A DNA stretch of 64,000 bases from Parus major (taxonomy: Eukaryota > Chordata > Aves > Passeriformes > Paridae): positions 23,917,617 through 23,981,616 of the forward strand of contig NC_031769.1 of the NCBI RefSeq assembly GCF_001522545.3, read 5' to 3'. Position 1 is the stretch's first letter. The number at the start of each line of letters is the position of its first letter. The translations under genes were made by a program, and so were the position numbers. Of the stretch, positions 40,122-52,200 are shown piece after piece. Below the pieces are notes generated by a model, which saw only the letters and a program-made list of their open reading frames with translations, was not told where the DNA came from and did not search any database.

Positions 40122-40193
40122 ATGGAGGAGCCAAGATGGCGGCGCTGGCCTACACCGGGGGCAAGCGGGAGATCAACTACTACTTCAGCGTGA
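40122..40193 (+). CDS. Upstream ORF overlapping the CASD1 start
   Basis: An ATG 14 bases upstream of the CASD1 initiator has G at -3 and G at +4, and opens a 23-codon frame ending in TGA at 40191-40193 within exon 1. It is out of frame with CASD1. If it is in the mRNA it would compete for scanning ribosomes. The function is inferred. Confidence 0.5.
   Translation: MEEPRWRRWPTPGASGRSTTTSA
40132..40143 (+). promoter_or_regulatory. YY1 motif over the CASD1 start codon
   Basis: CAAGATGGCGGC is the reverse complement of the YY1 consensus GCCGCCATCTTG and includes the initiator ATG (40136-40138). This placement is common in TATA-less CpG-island genes. Confidence 0.7.
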
Positions 40194-40268
40194 GGAGCGC
40201 CAAGGCGCTGGCGCTGGGCGCCGTCCTGCTCCTCACCGCCTGCCACGCCGCCTCGCGCCGCTACCGAG
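40136..40268 (+). CDS. CASD1: CASD1 exon 1
   Basis: Residues 1-44 plus one base. [20 protein letters not shown] is the cytosolic tail, followed by the first membrane segment ([17 protein letters not shown]) and RRYR. The start has A at -3 and G at +4. The donor is GTGAGG, inside the CpG island. Confidence 0.97.
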
Positions 40269-43200
40269 GTGAGGGGGCGGCCGCGGGCGCTCCGCGGGGG
40301 GCCGCGGCTGCCGGGCAGGGGAGGCGGAGCCCCGGTGCAGCCCCGGCGGAGCTCGGGAACCGTGGCCGTGCGGGGAGGGCGGTGGGTCCCTCCGCCCGGG
40401 GCAGCCGCGGTGGGCCGGGGCGGTCTGGGCAGCATGGCGCGACGGGTCGCCGGCTGCCGAGAACGCGACCCTGGGGACAGCGGCGGCGGGGACCCGGCCC
40501 GCGGGGCCCTGCGGGCCCGGCCTGGGGGTCGCCGCAGGCCCCGCCGGTCGGGTGAGGCCCCGCGGAGTGAGGGGAACGAGCGAGGCTGGCGGGGCTGTGG
40601 CCATGCGGGGTTTGCGCTGAGAGCGCGCCGCAGCTCCGGCGACACGGCCTGCGGCAGGTGAAGCTGCAGGGGTAGAGGGTGTCTTCTTCCCTGTCACTTG
40701 TTTCCGTACGGCATGATTAATGGCTAATTACCTGGCAATTAGTGGTTAAAGTCTTAATTGGTACGAGATTTGGTATATATTGTTTCGCTCTTTGAACCAT
40801 CGCCTCAGACATAACGAAACCAGCCGCTTTGGTGGATGAAGCGAAGTAAAGAGCTGTTTGGTTTCACGTGTTTGTCGGTGGCCGCGGACGAGCTCTGGGC
40901 ACCGAGTGGCTGTGGCTGTGACCGGCTGTGCGCTCGGTTACGGAGCGCTGGGAGCTCTGCTCCTTCCTCCTCGCTACGGTTGTTTTGGCCCTGATGCAGA
41001 GAACCTTGGCATGATCCGTGAATACAAATGGAGCTGCTGAAGGAAGTATTTACTTGTTTCTGTGTCACGCTAAAAAATGTGGTATGATTTTTTGTGGGTA
41101 AATCAAAAAGCTGATCTGTAGGGAGATGACCGCGGCTCTGTTTGTTGTAGCACAACTGGTGTGCTCTAACACTTGGCTGCCAGCGTTCATGTGAGACAAG
41201 GCTGAGGCAGGTCACGGTGGAAATGGGAAAACCGGTAGGGATCTTTATGTTTACATTTCCCTAGATTCGTCCTCTAGCTGGCATGTCAGTAAGTCTGAAC
41301 TGACTAGTGTTAAATTTGAAGGCTTGGAAGCATTTACTGAATTCTAGAGTAGCTCAAGCATGAGATAATTGAACTTGCCTGTTGTGCAGTGTTCCTTAAG
41401 GCACAAGAGAGTCACAAAACTAGACAGGAGGAGGGTGGCAAATTTTTAAAGAGGGATTGCAAGACTAAGCAGAAGGGGACTGACAGATCAAGCATGTTAC
41501 AAGGGAAATAATACATATATAATTTCAGTAAATTCTGGGAGAGTTAATGGGGGGTAAGTCTTAGATTGCAAAATGGTGAGAATCTGCTGGCCTTTATATA
41601 AATTGATGTGGTCAGTATGAATTGGTACAAACTGTTCAAGTTTTTTCACTAAGGCTTTTAGTTTCTTGAAGCAATTAAAGGGTAAGGGAAAGGTTTTCCC
41701 ATAAGTGTTTAAATGGTAGGAGGACATGGAGTCATAGTGAAAACAGACTTACCAGTTTGAGCTTCTATGAACATAAAATGTGCAAGAGAGAAGTTTACAA
41801 AAGGAAGGTGGAAAAATTACAGCAGACAAATTTTTAGGGTAGATAAAAGCAGAGGTAAGAAAGGGATCATTCTGGGAACTGCAGCAATATCAAACAGTTG
41901 AAATTCAGCAAATTCCACAATACGTTTGACAAGCAATGAACAAACGAGTGGTTTTCACTGATAGTGTACACCTAAAGCTCACTGGCACCTCACTCTCAGT
42001 GGTGTTGGTCACTGACTCTTAGTAGTGGTATAATAGAACTTGGAAAGTGTGTACAAAAGAGCAACACAAATGGCAGAAGAATAAAACAGCTTCTCTATGA
42101 GAAAAAATCAACTAGAATAAAATTCTGTAGTCTGGACAGCAGAAACCTAGTAATTTCGTAATGATCTCATGATAGGAATTATTGGGGGAAGATAAATTGA
42201 TTGTTACTGTGTCATAACACAAAAGATGTCAACTAACAAATGAAATTAGGTAATACATTTGAAATGATTGCAAGAATGCACTTTCTTTTACACATTAGAC
42301 ATTTTACACCAAGATTTTTATATCAAAAATATCCCAAAAAAGTTATCGTGATTTCTGGAGGGTGTATGAGATGGAGCTGCAAACAGGTTTAAAACTGCCA
42401 GGCTGTGAAAGCCAGGCCATGTCACATAAGGGATTGCTGTGTTTGTTCTGCTTTTATGTTTTCCCTTTTGTCTGATTGTCATTACATATAAAGATTTTAA
42501 CGAATTTTGGCCATAGCCATGCAAGTACATATTATTGATAGGAGCAGCCCAGTGTACTTCCTCATCAAACTTACCTGTATAAAATTTACTTGTATGAAAA
42601 AATGCTGAACTGGGGTTGTAGAAAGTCAGATTTATGTTCAGGAAGACTGTTTTATTTAGGGGTCACCTACACTTCTTTTGCAAAAGGATGTGAATAAAGA
42701 GAAGGTACAGACTGTCTTTAATTTGTGAAGAGTTAAGTGGGTTGAATATTTACATACTGTCAAGTGAAGTTAGTGCTTTGTGGTTTTCAGTTGTTATATT
42801 TGAAAGGTAAAGTCCTCAACCATTCTGGAAATAAGAATTTATTTAAAATTTTGCATCTTAAAATCAACACTAGTAAATTGTGTTTAAAACTACATTTTTT
42901 ACTTTGGATAATAGAGAACAATTGAATTTCCAGTTCTTTGAAAGTATGTGTTTCAGAGAAAGCTTTGTGCTCTGGCACTGAATGAAGACTTTGAAATTTC
43001 ACAATTTCAATGGAATAACCACAGTTTTGAGGAATGATAAATTAGAATAATGAGCATAATAAAATTCAGAAAAATTATACACTTTGTATAACTATAATGT
43101 ATATCTAAGTAAGCATAAAAGTTAATATGTTGGAAGGATAATTTACATAGAGTTTAGAAAGAATGGTCTGTGTTTTGTGTATACAATGGCATTTGGAATT

Positions 43201-46200
43201 CTTAGGGTTTGGGGTTTTTTGTTTTTTGTTTGTTTTTTGTTTTTTTTTTTTGTTTTAAGATCTCATTGATGGTTAAGAAGAATTTGTGGTGTATTAAAAT
43301 AAGCATAGTTCTTTGGCTGCTGTTTCACCTGCTAAAGCCAGACTTGAGCTTTTCTGGAGGCACTGTCTGGTCTGTAACTTCCACTTTACTTTCTTGGGTG
43401 CTTTTTCAGTTTTGTTTTACTCCCCTGCCTCATATTTTCCCCTTATTTAATGCTATTATGTTTGAAGGAAGATATCGACCATTGGTAATGGCCCAAATGA
43501 GTTTCAGGAGCTTTCTAATATTGCTCAGGGCAATAGTAAGATAATCAGTACCTGGAGTTGGGAAAGAAGGCATAACCCCTTGACGTGAAATATTGTCTCT
43601 GTGTTTGAAATATATACAGTGTGTGATGTTTGGAATGTTACTTCAGTGAACATACTGTAGGGTGAAGGATTAATTGTTTTATGATCAATTACTGTGGCAG
43701 GAGTGCCATGGAATGCAGAAGTACTGAGCTTGGGTCATGACCTCTATATAAGGACATCCTCCAGTCTTGAAAACTTGATTGAGAAAGAAGTGATAGTGGT
43801 CTACAAATCATGACAGATGTAAGTCCAAACTATCTTGTCCCATGGAAGAACCAGGGAGTGTGCCAAGTAAATGTAGTAGAAACATTATTTCAAATAAAGG
43901 CAGATGATTCTTCAAGCATCAGCTCTGGATGTAGAAAACTCTACAAGGATTCTGTGGGTTCTAAGGACTTGAAGACTGCATTCCATTTCAGGAAGTCCTT
44001 GGAATGAACATAGTTGGAAGAATATTAGGCAAGAACATAATGTTTATTTGCCGCCTTCTTACTTATCTCTGAGCATCTGCGTTTGGACCCTGTTGAAGGC
44101 AGAATACCAGGATAGACTGACCATTGGTCTGACTATGAATAACTGTCCTGATTTTCTTACACATCTTTCTCAGCAAGTTAATGGATGTCAGAGTGAGTCT
44201 GATTAGTCGTGGGTATTCTTTTACGAAGTTCACTCTTACATCACTTTGATACATCTCCTTGTCGTCATCATTGCAAAGTGGCGGACTTAATATCAGTAGT
44301 AACTCTAAGCCACCTCATTATCAACTAATGTTGCTTTTGATTAGATAGGTTTTTTTATTATTCCTGACAGTTTCATTTTTTATGCAACTTACTTGAAATA
44401 ATAGTTTACATGAGTTTGCAAGTTTGAGAATCAGGGAAATTTTGTAGCCTGAAAACTGAAGTATGAGGTGAGCTTAATGAAGTGAAGGTTTCACAGAAAG
44501 TGTTAGGTATGGGCAGTGGTACATTGTTTCTGCACAAGCTAAAACAAGTCCCTACTATTTCATTCACAACCATTTCCCTGTTTGTCAGTGCTCGGAAATG
44601 CCAAGTATGACAAAAATGCTGGAGAGCAACTTCTCTTGCGTTCAATGGTGTTCAGTTAGCAGCAGAATCTGCTTGACATGGAGTTGGGAAGATAACAGTC
44701 ACAACAGTTATGATTTCATAACTGATATATATTTGAGATTTAACATGACCTGAAATACCAGCACCTGTAAAATGAGTCATCTTAATTAGCATAAAACTTA
44801 TTGACTGGAAAAGATAAGTGCAGAATGATCAGTAAATTGATGTGTAAATGTTTGTTTGTTTGTTTGTTTTGTGTATTAACCCATATCACCGGTTCTAAGA
44901 TGATCACATGTCTTTATGTCTTAAACAGAGAGCTGTAATAGACTGTCTTGCAAACCTTGTGATGAGTTTTGTGTTCTATACAAGATGCTGTGCATGGTGA
45001 TTCTGTGTAGAAGATTGTTTTATTCAACAGTTGTATTCTTTAGTTTCATATTATATTCTGGATAGTAGGTAGTGTGGATTGGTGTCTCTTAAAGAAAATG
45101 CCATTCTAAGTCACATCTTTCTCACAGCAGAAGTGGGATCACTAACATTTTGTGGATAGGGGTGGGATTTATTGTATGAGTGGGAAGGCAACTTGCAGAA
45201 ACTTATGCAAGGTGTATTTATAATCGGTTAAATTTGTTTACTACTGTTGATTATTTAAATTTCTGTTTTTCAGATGCTGTCAAAATATTTTTTATAATAG
45301 CAACAGTCAATGTTTTACATTTCACATGTCTGAATTCTAATCTTACTATAACATTTTAAAGGTGGTGATACGTGTGAGTATCTTCTGTCCAGTGGGAGAT
45401 TTCTTGGAGAAAAAGTATGGCAACCTCACAGTTGTATGATGCATAAGTATAAAAATAGGTAAGGCAGCTCATGTCTTCTGTTCATTTGAAAAGAAGAGTC
45501 GTTGTTAGACTGCAGCTGCAGGAATTGCAGTATTGTTCATTTTATATCTGATTCTCTAAGCTTTCAAAAATATACATTTATCAGAAAGAAGTCTTTTCCA
45601 AGTACTTTGTGTGTTTACAGTGTTAACCATAGTTGTATTTCTCTATAAAAATACAAATAAATGTTGGTGATGGAGGTACTGGCACAAATTATGGAGAGCC
45701 ACATGAAGCTGCTTATGTCACTCTCAGATTGCTGACCTTATGTGTCAAATTGCAAGTAAAAATATCCCAAATAAAATTACCAATCACTTTTTTCACTTAC
45801 TAGTAAGAAACTTTTTTTTGAGTTATGCTGTATATTCCGATTTTGAAACTGCTCTATTTGTAGCACACATAATAGGAAAACCTGCTTAACTGTTTGACTA
45901 ATCCCATTAGCAGGAGAGTTCATTTTCAGTTCTATGCAAATTGCAATAAACTGTTTATTAATTCAGCATGTTTAAAAAAAATTATCATGCCTTAGAGCTG
46001 GATATAATGCTTAAATTATCTGTGTAGCTCTGTAGATTTTCAGCATACTTCAAAGATACATGTTTTCTGTAACATTACTGTTGCTGTTTTGTTTTACAGT
46101 GAAGCAAAAAATTGCCTCATAGACAAACATGTTGTGTTTATAGGAGATTCTAGGATTCGACAGCTGTTCTACTCATTCATAAAACTGATAAATCCTCAAG

Positions 46201-49200
46201 TCAAAGAAGAGGGAATTAAGGTGAGATAGCTTGTTTTGTTGATTGATTTTTTTTTTTTTTGTTTCTGTCTTCCCAATTTACCTCATGACTCTTGCCTGAA
46301 CTTCAAAAAAGCAAATTGTACTTTTTGTTGGCTTAGCCATATGAAAGGAGAAGCACAGAAGGAGAAGATTTGACTTATTCTTTGAAGAACAACAAGATTG
46401 GACCAAAATAATTGTTTGGCTACAGATGAGATAATTGTGAATCTGAGAACTAGGAAGCTCAAGAGAAAGCTTGCAGCAGCCTGGGAATAGATTAATGAAG
46501 CTGACTTGTCCCATAGCAATTTATATTTCGTATTTGGTTTCTTGATGAGAAAGTGATTGCTCCCTTTGTATGTTTTTAAATAGTAGTAATTTATGCCTTC
46601 TAATTTGTCATTTAAAATGTCAGTTAAATCGCTGATCTAATCTGTTCATAAAAATCCTTGGGGCAATGAGATTTCCAGGTCTAACTTGAAGCTGAAACTA
46701 AAAATAGCTTCAAGTCTTACCTTATTTTTGATCACTGATGAAGAGCTGTCTGAATTTGATAAGGTGAAGAATGTAAACTGCTGCCGGGTAGAAGGAGGAA
46801 GAAAGGACTTAGGTGTATTGTTTATTGAATAGAATGCTGATTTCTTTTGCTATATGATACTTTCAGGGCACATGTCTTCATAGATGTACATACATATGTG
46901 ATAGAAAAGATACCTTTTACTTCCAACAGTACATCAGATTTGTCACTTATTTAGTAATTCTGTCACTTAGAAGTGCAAGCTGGAAGCTTGTCCAGCATGC
47001 AGTCACTTCCACCTGTCAAAACAAGGTGTTTGATTGATCCAAGAGCTCTGGTTTTCCTAGTAAATTGGTTAGGTCACTCTTGCTGCCCAACAGTAATGGG
47101 GAGATGATAGAGTTCTGTAATGGATTTTGAGTTGAGAGTATTTTTTGTCAAGCATTACTGAAATCAAGATCTCAGTTTGAAGAAGAGAAGACACTTGTTC
47201 TTGTGGATTAGGACCAAAATTAATACTGTATTTAATAATTTTAAAAGAGTATTGTGTATGCATATCTGAATCTTTCCTTTCTTGTTTCTTACAGTTTTCA
47301 CTCAGAAAATTTAATAATGCATTCCAGATTTTATTTCTGCTTGAGATTATTTTCTTTTATTCTTTAATTAAAACTAGTTGGTTGTTTTGTGTAAAGGAGA
47401 TGAGCAGATGAAAAGGAAGGCTGGAAAAATGCAGTGTAAGAAAAGAAAGAAGAAAAGTAAAGTTTTTCTTATGTCGGGAGGTTAAATTTAGGAAAATGTT
47501 TGATACCTTTGGAACAGACTGAATAGAAAGCATTTCAGACTTTGTTGGCTAGATTGCTTCTAGAAAAAATAACTGTTTATTTTAGTAGTTTGTTTTATCA
47601 AGAAAGCAACATAAATATTTTGCATGAGTCCTCTGAGAAGTTTATACAAGAAAAATCCTTTCCACTGAAGGTAAATATTGTGTGAGAGCAAGTTAGCATA
47701 GGTATGTAAATATTTAGTTTTCATTCTGGAAGTTTTTCTTACTTTGTTTTTATTGTTTTGGGGTTTTTTTTTTGACAGCATGGAAATATCCCGTTTGAAG
47801 ATAAGTCTGCATCAATTAAAGTGGTAAGTTTTTATCTACTGTTAAATTGCAAACCATAATCATGTTATTATTTCATACAATGTAATTGAAAATGCTGTCA
47901 AAGCTAAAAAGTTAAAAGAAGGTTAAGACCATCAACATTCTTTATAAATATTTCACAGGTGTTTCACAGTATATCTTATCATATTATATTTTAAGAGAAT
48001 TTGGCATGGAGTACTTGTATTGTGGCTTGGTTTTGGGCATAAGATCTGGAATTGTGTATAATTTTTGTCAGATCTTACAATTTGGCCTTTCCAAGCATAC
48101 CTTTTGACAGGAAGTTTACTTTTTTTCATGCTGTAAAAATATGTATCTGGGTCTTCCTTGGGCTGCTAATTGTAACTGCCATTGAGTTTTCTATGCTATC
48201 CCAACAAGTATGCCTTCCACCATTTTTGCATGTAGAAATAAGCACAACGTTGATTATAATGTGGATATTTAAAAAAAGAAAACAAAGTACTTGAGGGTAG
48301 TTTTTCTGAAGGACTCTCTTCTCCTCTGCCCTGGCAATGGAAATGCTAACCTCAATAGCTTTCTTTGCTTTCCATGACAGCTGTCAGCAGTGCTGAGATT
48401 GTGCTAGTCATGTATTTATTTATGCCCTGAAGAAAACTCATTCTCTATTCACCAAAACCAAAGAAGCAGTGTGTTTGCTGAGTTGTCTGAATGTGGGTTT
48501 TCAGTACTTGTTTGTGTACATGGTTAAGATTTAGGGTACAGAATAACATTTTAGGGTGTAAGCCCATGGCAATTTAAGCATGTGCTGACCTACTCTGTTG
48601 GCTTTCACAGTATGTGCCTGTGTTGGTGCTGTAGCTGGCACTGGTGAGCTGTGGAGTGAGCTGTTTCAGAAGTCAATTCAGCCAGAAAGTTACTTTGTAG
48701 GATTCCTTTTCGTTCTGGTCTGATGTGGCTCATATGTGGTTATCTGAATGCTGGAAAAGATGGGACAGAACGCAAGGCAGGGTGAAAGGGCTGATGCAGT
48801 GTGATTTGCATTGGGCTAGCCTGACAGGATCACATCTTCAAAACTAACCACGAAGATTTGAGATGGCAGGTCTGGGCTTTTGGGAGATGTCTGGTAGTTA
48901 ATATATTCCCAGTCTGCTGCTTCCTTGTTTTGGTGCAGTGTTGCTCTTCGACATTTTTGGCATGGTAGCTGAATTTCCGTATTCAGACTGTGAGGTGACT
49001 CAATAATACAAATGTGGAATATGATTGACCATGAAAACAGAAAATTACTGGGAACAAGTGAGGCGTTTAATTTTGCCCTTTCTAGCCATCACAGTAACTC
49101 TTCTATCCTTCAGCCACTGCAGAGGACTGCATGATTGCTCACAGGTTCCACAGCCAAATAATGAATTGACAGTACTCAAATGAACTGCCAAAATGTTACA

Positions 49201-52200
49201 GTCCAGAGGAATGGAAGATAGAGATGTCTTCTCTGCTGATAGTGTCTCAGCATTCTGTTACAAAGTTTCCTCACAATATGTTCTGCATGTGTAGTCCCTG
49301 CCATTTCCCTTCAATGTGTACTCTTAGACTATTCAATAGTGCTGTCCTAAGGAACAACTAAATGCTAGGAAGTCACAGCTTTCCCTGGAAGAAATAAAAG
49401 CACTAGTCCAGACTGTCCTAGATGAAAGTTGAGCACTGCTCCTGGCACCTAAAAGAATGCTGGTGGGTAATATGTTTAATAGCCATGACACTATTAGATT
49501 TAAACACATGATAATTTATGAAGTAGTAAGGTAAATTTTTTAGGTTTTGGTTTTGTTTGAAAATTATTATTTCATGCTATTTTAGACTTTGGAACAAAGA
49601 AAACCTGCTGGTAAAAATGTGGAAAACTGAGCAAAAAGCAGGCTTTAATAAGTTATAGATGTGACTTTGGATTTATCCTTGATTGCATTAGAAACCCAAG
49701 GACATCCCATTTGGCAGACATTAAAAAATTACCTTCTTGGTGAAATTCCTGCTCCTGAACTATAAATAGAAAATTGTTTCTCATGAGAGAAAAGTTTTGT
49801 GGGTTTGTTGGCTTCTTCTCCCCTTTTCTTTCCTGTGCTTTCTGTTTTCCATGCTGGAGTAAGATGTCAGGCTTTTCATGCTAGCTATAAGGAAATCACA
49901 TTCTATGCCAAATGTTTTTCCTTTACAGTTGAATTGATGGCAATTAGTTTGTTTTTTTGCATTTTTTGGTTTTATTCTACTAATTGTCTTTTAAGCTTGC
50001 AGAGTAAATCTGCCTTTATTTTACAGGATTTTCTGTGGTATCCAGAAGTTAATGGCTCTATGAGGCAACGTATCAAATCTTGGACAGAGGTTTGTTTTAA
50101 GAGGTCTATAATTTCACTTCAAAGTAGTGAAAGGGGGATGTTTACTGGTGTATATGTTTATGGGTATCTCCTAGTCTTCCAAGGATGGTATCTCATGGAC
50201 CTTAAAAACCCCTAAGTAAACTAGAAAAACCCTGCTTCCTAGGAGCAGGTTAATTAATCTTATTAAGAGCTAAAAGAATTTCAGTCTGGTTTGGCATTTT
50301 ACTTCCTCTGTGGCTGCAATGACTCCAATGTGACCAAATATTTTGATCCTTATATCTCAAGATTTCAACTTGAGATATACTATGATTCTGTGATTTTGTA
50401 TATATGTTAATTTGAGTGTTTCAGAGTGAAGGGCAAAAGTAATTTGCAAAGTCAAGAATTCTTTGATTTTGTTTGTTTTTGATATCTCCCTAAATTAACA
50501 CACAGATTATTTTATATGTTTCAGTTATGATACAGGTTGTCATGTTATTCTGTTTGTAATTCTGACAACAAGTAATACATTTACAGATTGGTGACTAATT
50601 TTTTCTTGTTTCTTCCATTGTTGATCTTTGAATAACCTGGAGTTATTTAGTAGTAGCTCACAGTGATTATTTTCTATTCTCTCGATCATTCTTGCACAAC
50701 ACCTTCCATCAGGATAGCTGAAGTTATCATTTGGTTTTCTTTTTCTCTGGTTTCTACAAAAATTGAGAGCTGCTGGTTTTCCTTGCTGTGCCAGGATAAA
50801 ACTGGTACTGAGTTGTTCAGGACTGTTTGTTTCCTTGTTCTCTTGTGTTTGGGTACACTGGCCCTTGTTCTTGTCCTACACAAGACCTCCAGGGTGACAA
50901 TGGTCAGTGCAGCAGCTCTAACAGATGTTTGACAATGCTGAGACTGAGATAAAAAGTTCGATAGTGTGATCTACAGTTTACTTGACCTTAGGAGAAGATG
51001 TTTAAATAGCTTTTAAAGAGAACTTATGCTGCCAAATTGATCAGGACTGTAGTTGCTTATTGATACTTCATGCTTTTGTAGATTATACTACGTCAAAAAT
51101 CAGCTATTTTGCATATATCAGGTGTATGTTATCTGTGATATAGCTGCAATCTACTCTTTTTTACCCATTAGCTGATGGCAAGTGAATCACAGTTAATAAA
51201 GATATGAGTCTTAATAATGAGTGTAAGTTAAGAATATTTTAAAACTAATTAATTTTTTTGTTGTTTCTTAGGGTTCTGTGGCAAAGCCTCATATAATTGT
51301 AGTAGGAGCTGCCACGGTAAGTTAATATATATAAGGGATTTTAGTAAAGAAGAAAGGATATCTTGCAGGATAACTTTAATATTCTTAAGTTGGTTACGTG
51401 TTCAAGTTGTTTAACACATTTTATAGTAAAATACCTATTCTCAATGGATTTGCTGTTACAAAAAGTAGTTTTAAAATATCTGGGGTGCTTTATTATAGCT
51501 TTGTGATGTACAGTACTTGCTTTCTGTCAGCAGTACTGGTTAATAAGCATTAATTTGCTTTAACCTGGCTAATAGAGTGGATTTAGTTAAAAGCAGATTA
51601 TTAATTTTAAAAGTTAAATAAATATTTGCATACTAATTGAGGTGTATTTTTAATATACCTTTTTCCGTCACAAAATTCTACTTTTGAGCATGGCCCAATC
51701 TGGGATGGTCTCTTTTACCACACATATTTCTTTTATATGTATATATGTACATATATATGGTTAGAAATCATAATTTTACATGGATAATTCAACAACTAAA
51801 GAGGCTGGAGTTCTGGAATCTTGTTACACTTGAAGATTCCACCACTATGTGCTGAAAACAGGGCAAGTACCAGAAGAGGTGCCCTAACCCTTCAGTTTGC
51901 CACCAAGCAGGACATTTCTACCTGTGTTGCACTTGGCTAGAGTCAACCAATTCTTAAAAACTTCCAGGGATGGAGTTCAACAGGCCCCCTTAATTAGTCC
52001 TTTCTAGTAACAAAGTCAAGTCAAACAAATGCTCATCTCATTATTTCCACATTTAATGTCCTTTACTTCCAAATATTTGGGAACTGGAATTTGGAAATAA
52101 TTAGCTAATATATTTTCATACCAGCTGAAATGTAAAGGGAGGAAAATGTGTTGCATTTACAATCCTTCAAAAGCAGTTTGGTTTAGAGACAGTTGAGACA

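Larger units (their letters stand above)
39727..40670 (+). promoter_or_regulatory. CASD1: CpG-island promoter of CASD1
   Basis: GC content and CpG density rise sharply against AT-rich flanks and stay high over the 5' UTR, exon 1 and the start of intron 1. A GC box, GGGGCGGGG, is at 39899-39907 and more C-rich boxes occur at 40084-40105. No TATA box was seen. The transcription start is not determinable from sequence alone but should lie between about 39.8 and 40.13 kb. Confidence 0.88.

Noticed and set aside
39776..40645. 289-codon open frame on the minus strand over the CASD1 promoter
   Set aside because: Stop codons are rare in CpG-island DNA. The translation is low-complexity Arg/Pro/Ala/Gly with no family resemblance, and the + strand exon 1 explains the region.
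51955..51985. Possible old CR1 fragment (AAACTTCCAGGGATGG) in CASD1 intron 6
   Set aside because: Only about 16 bases resemble CR1 and the flanks do not continue the match.
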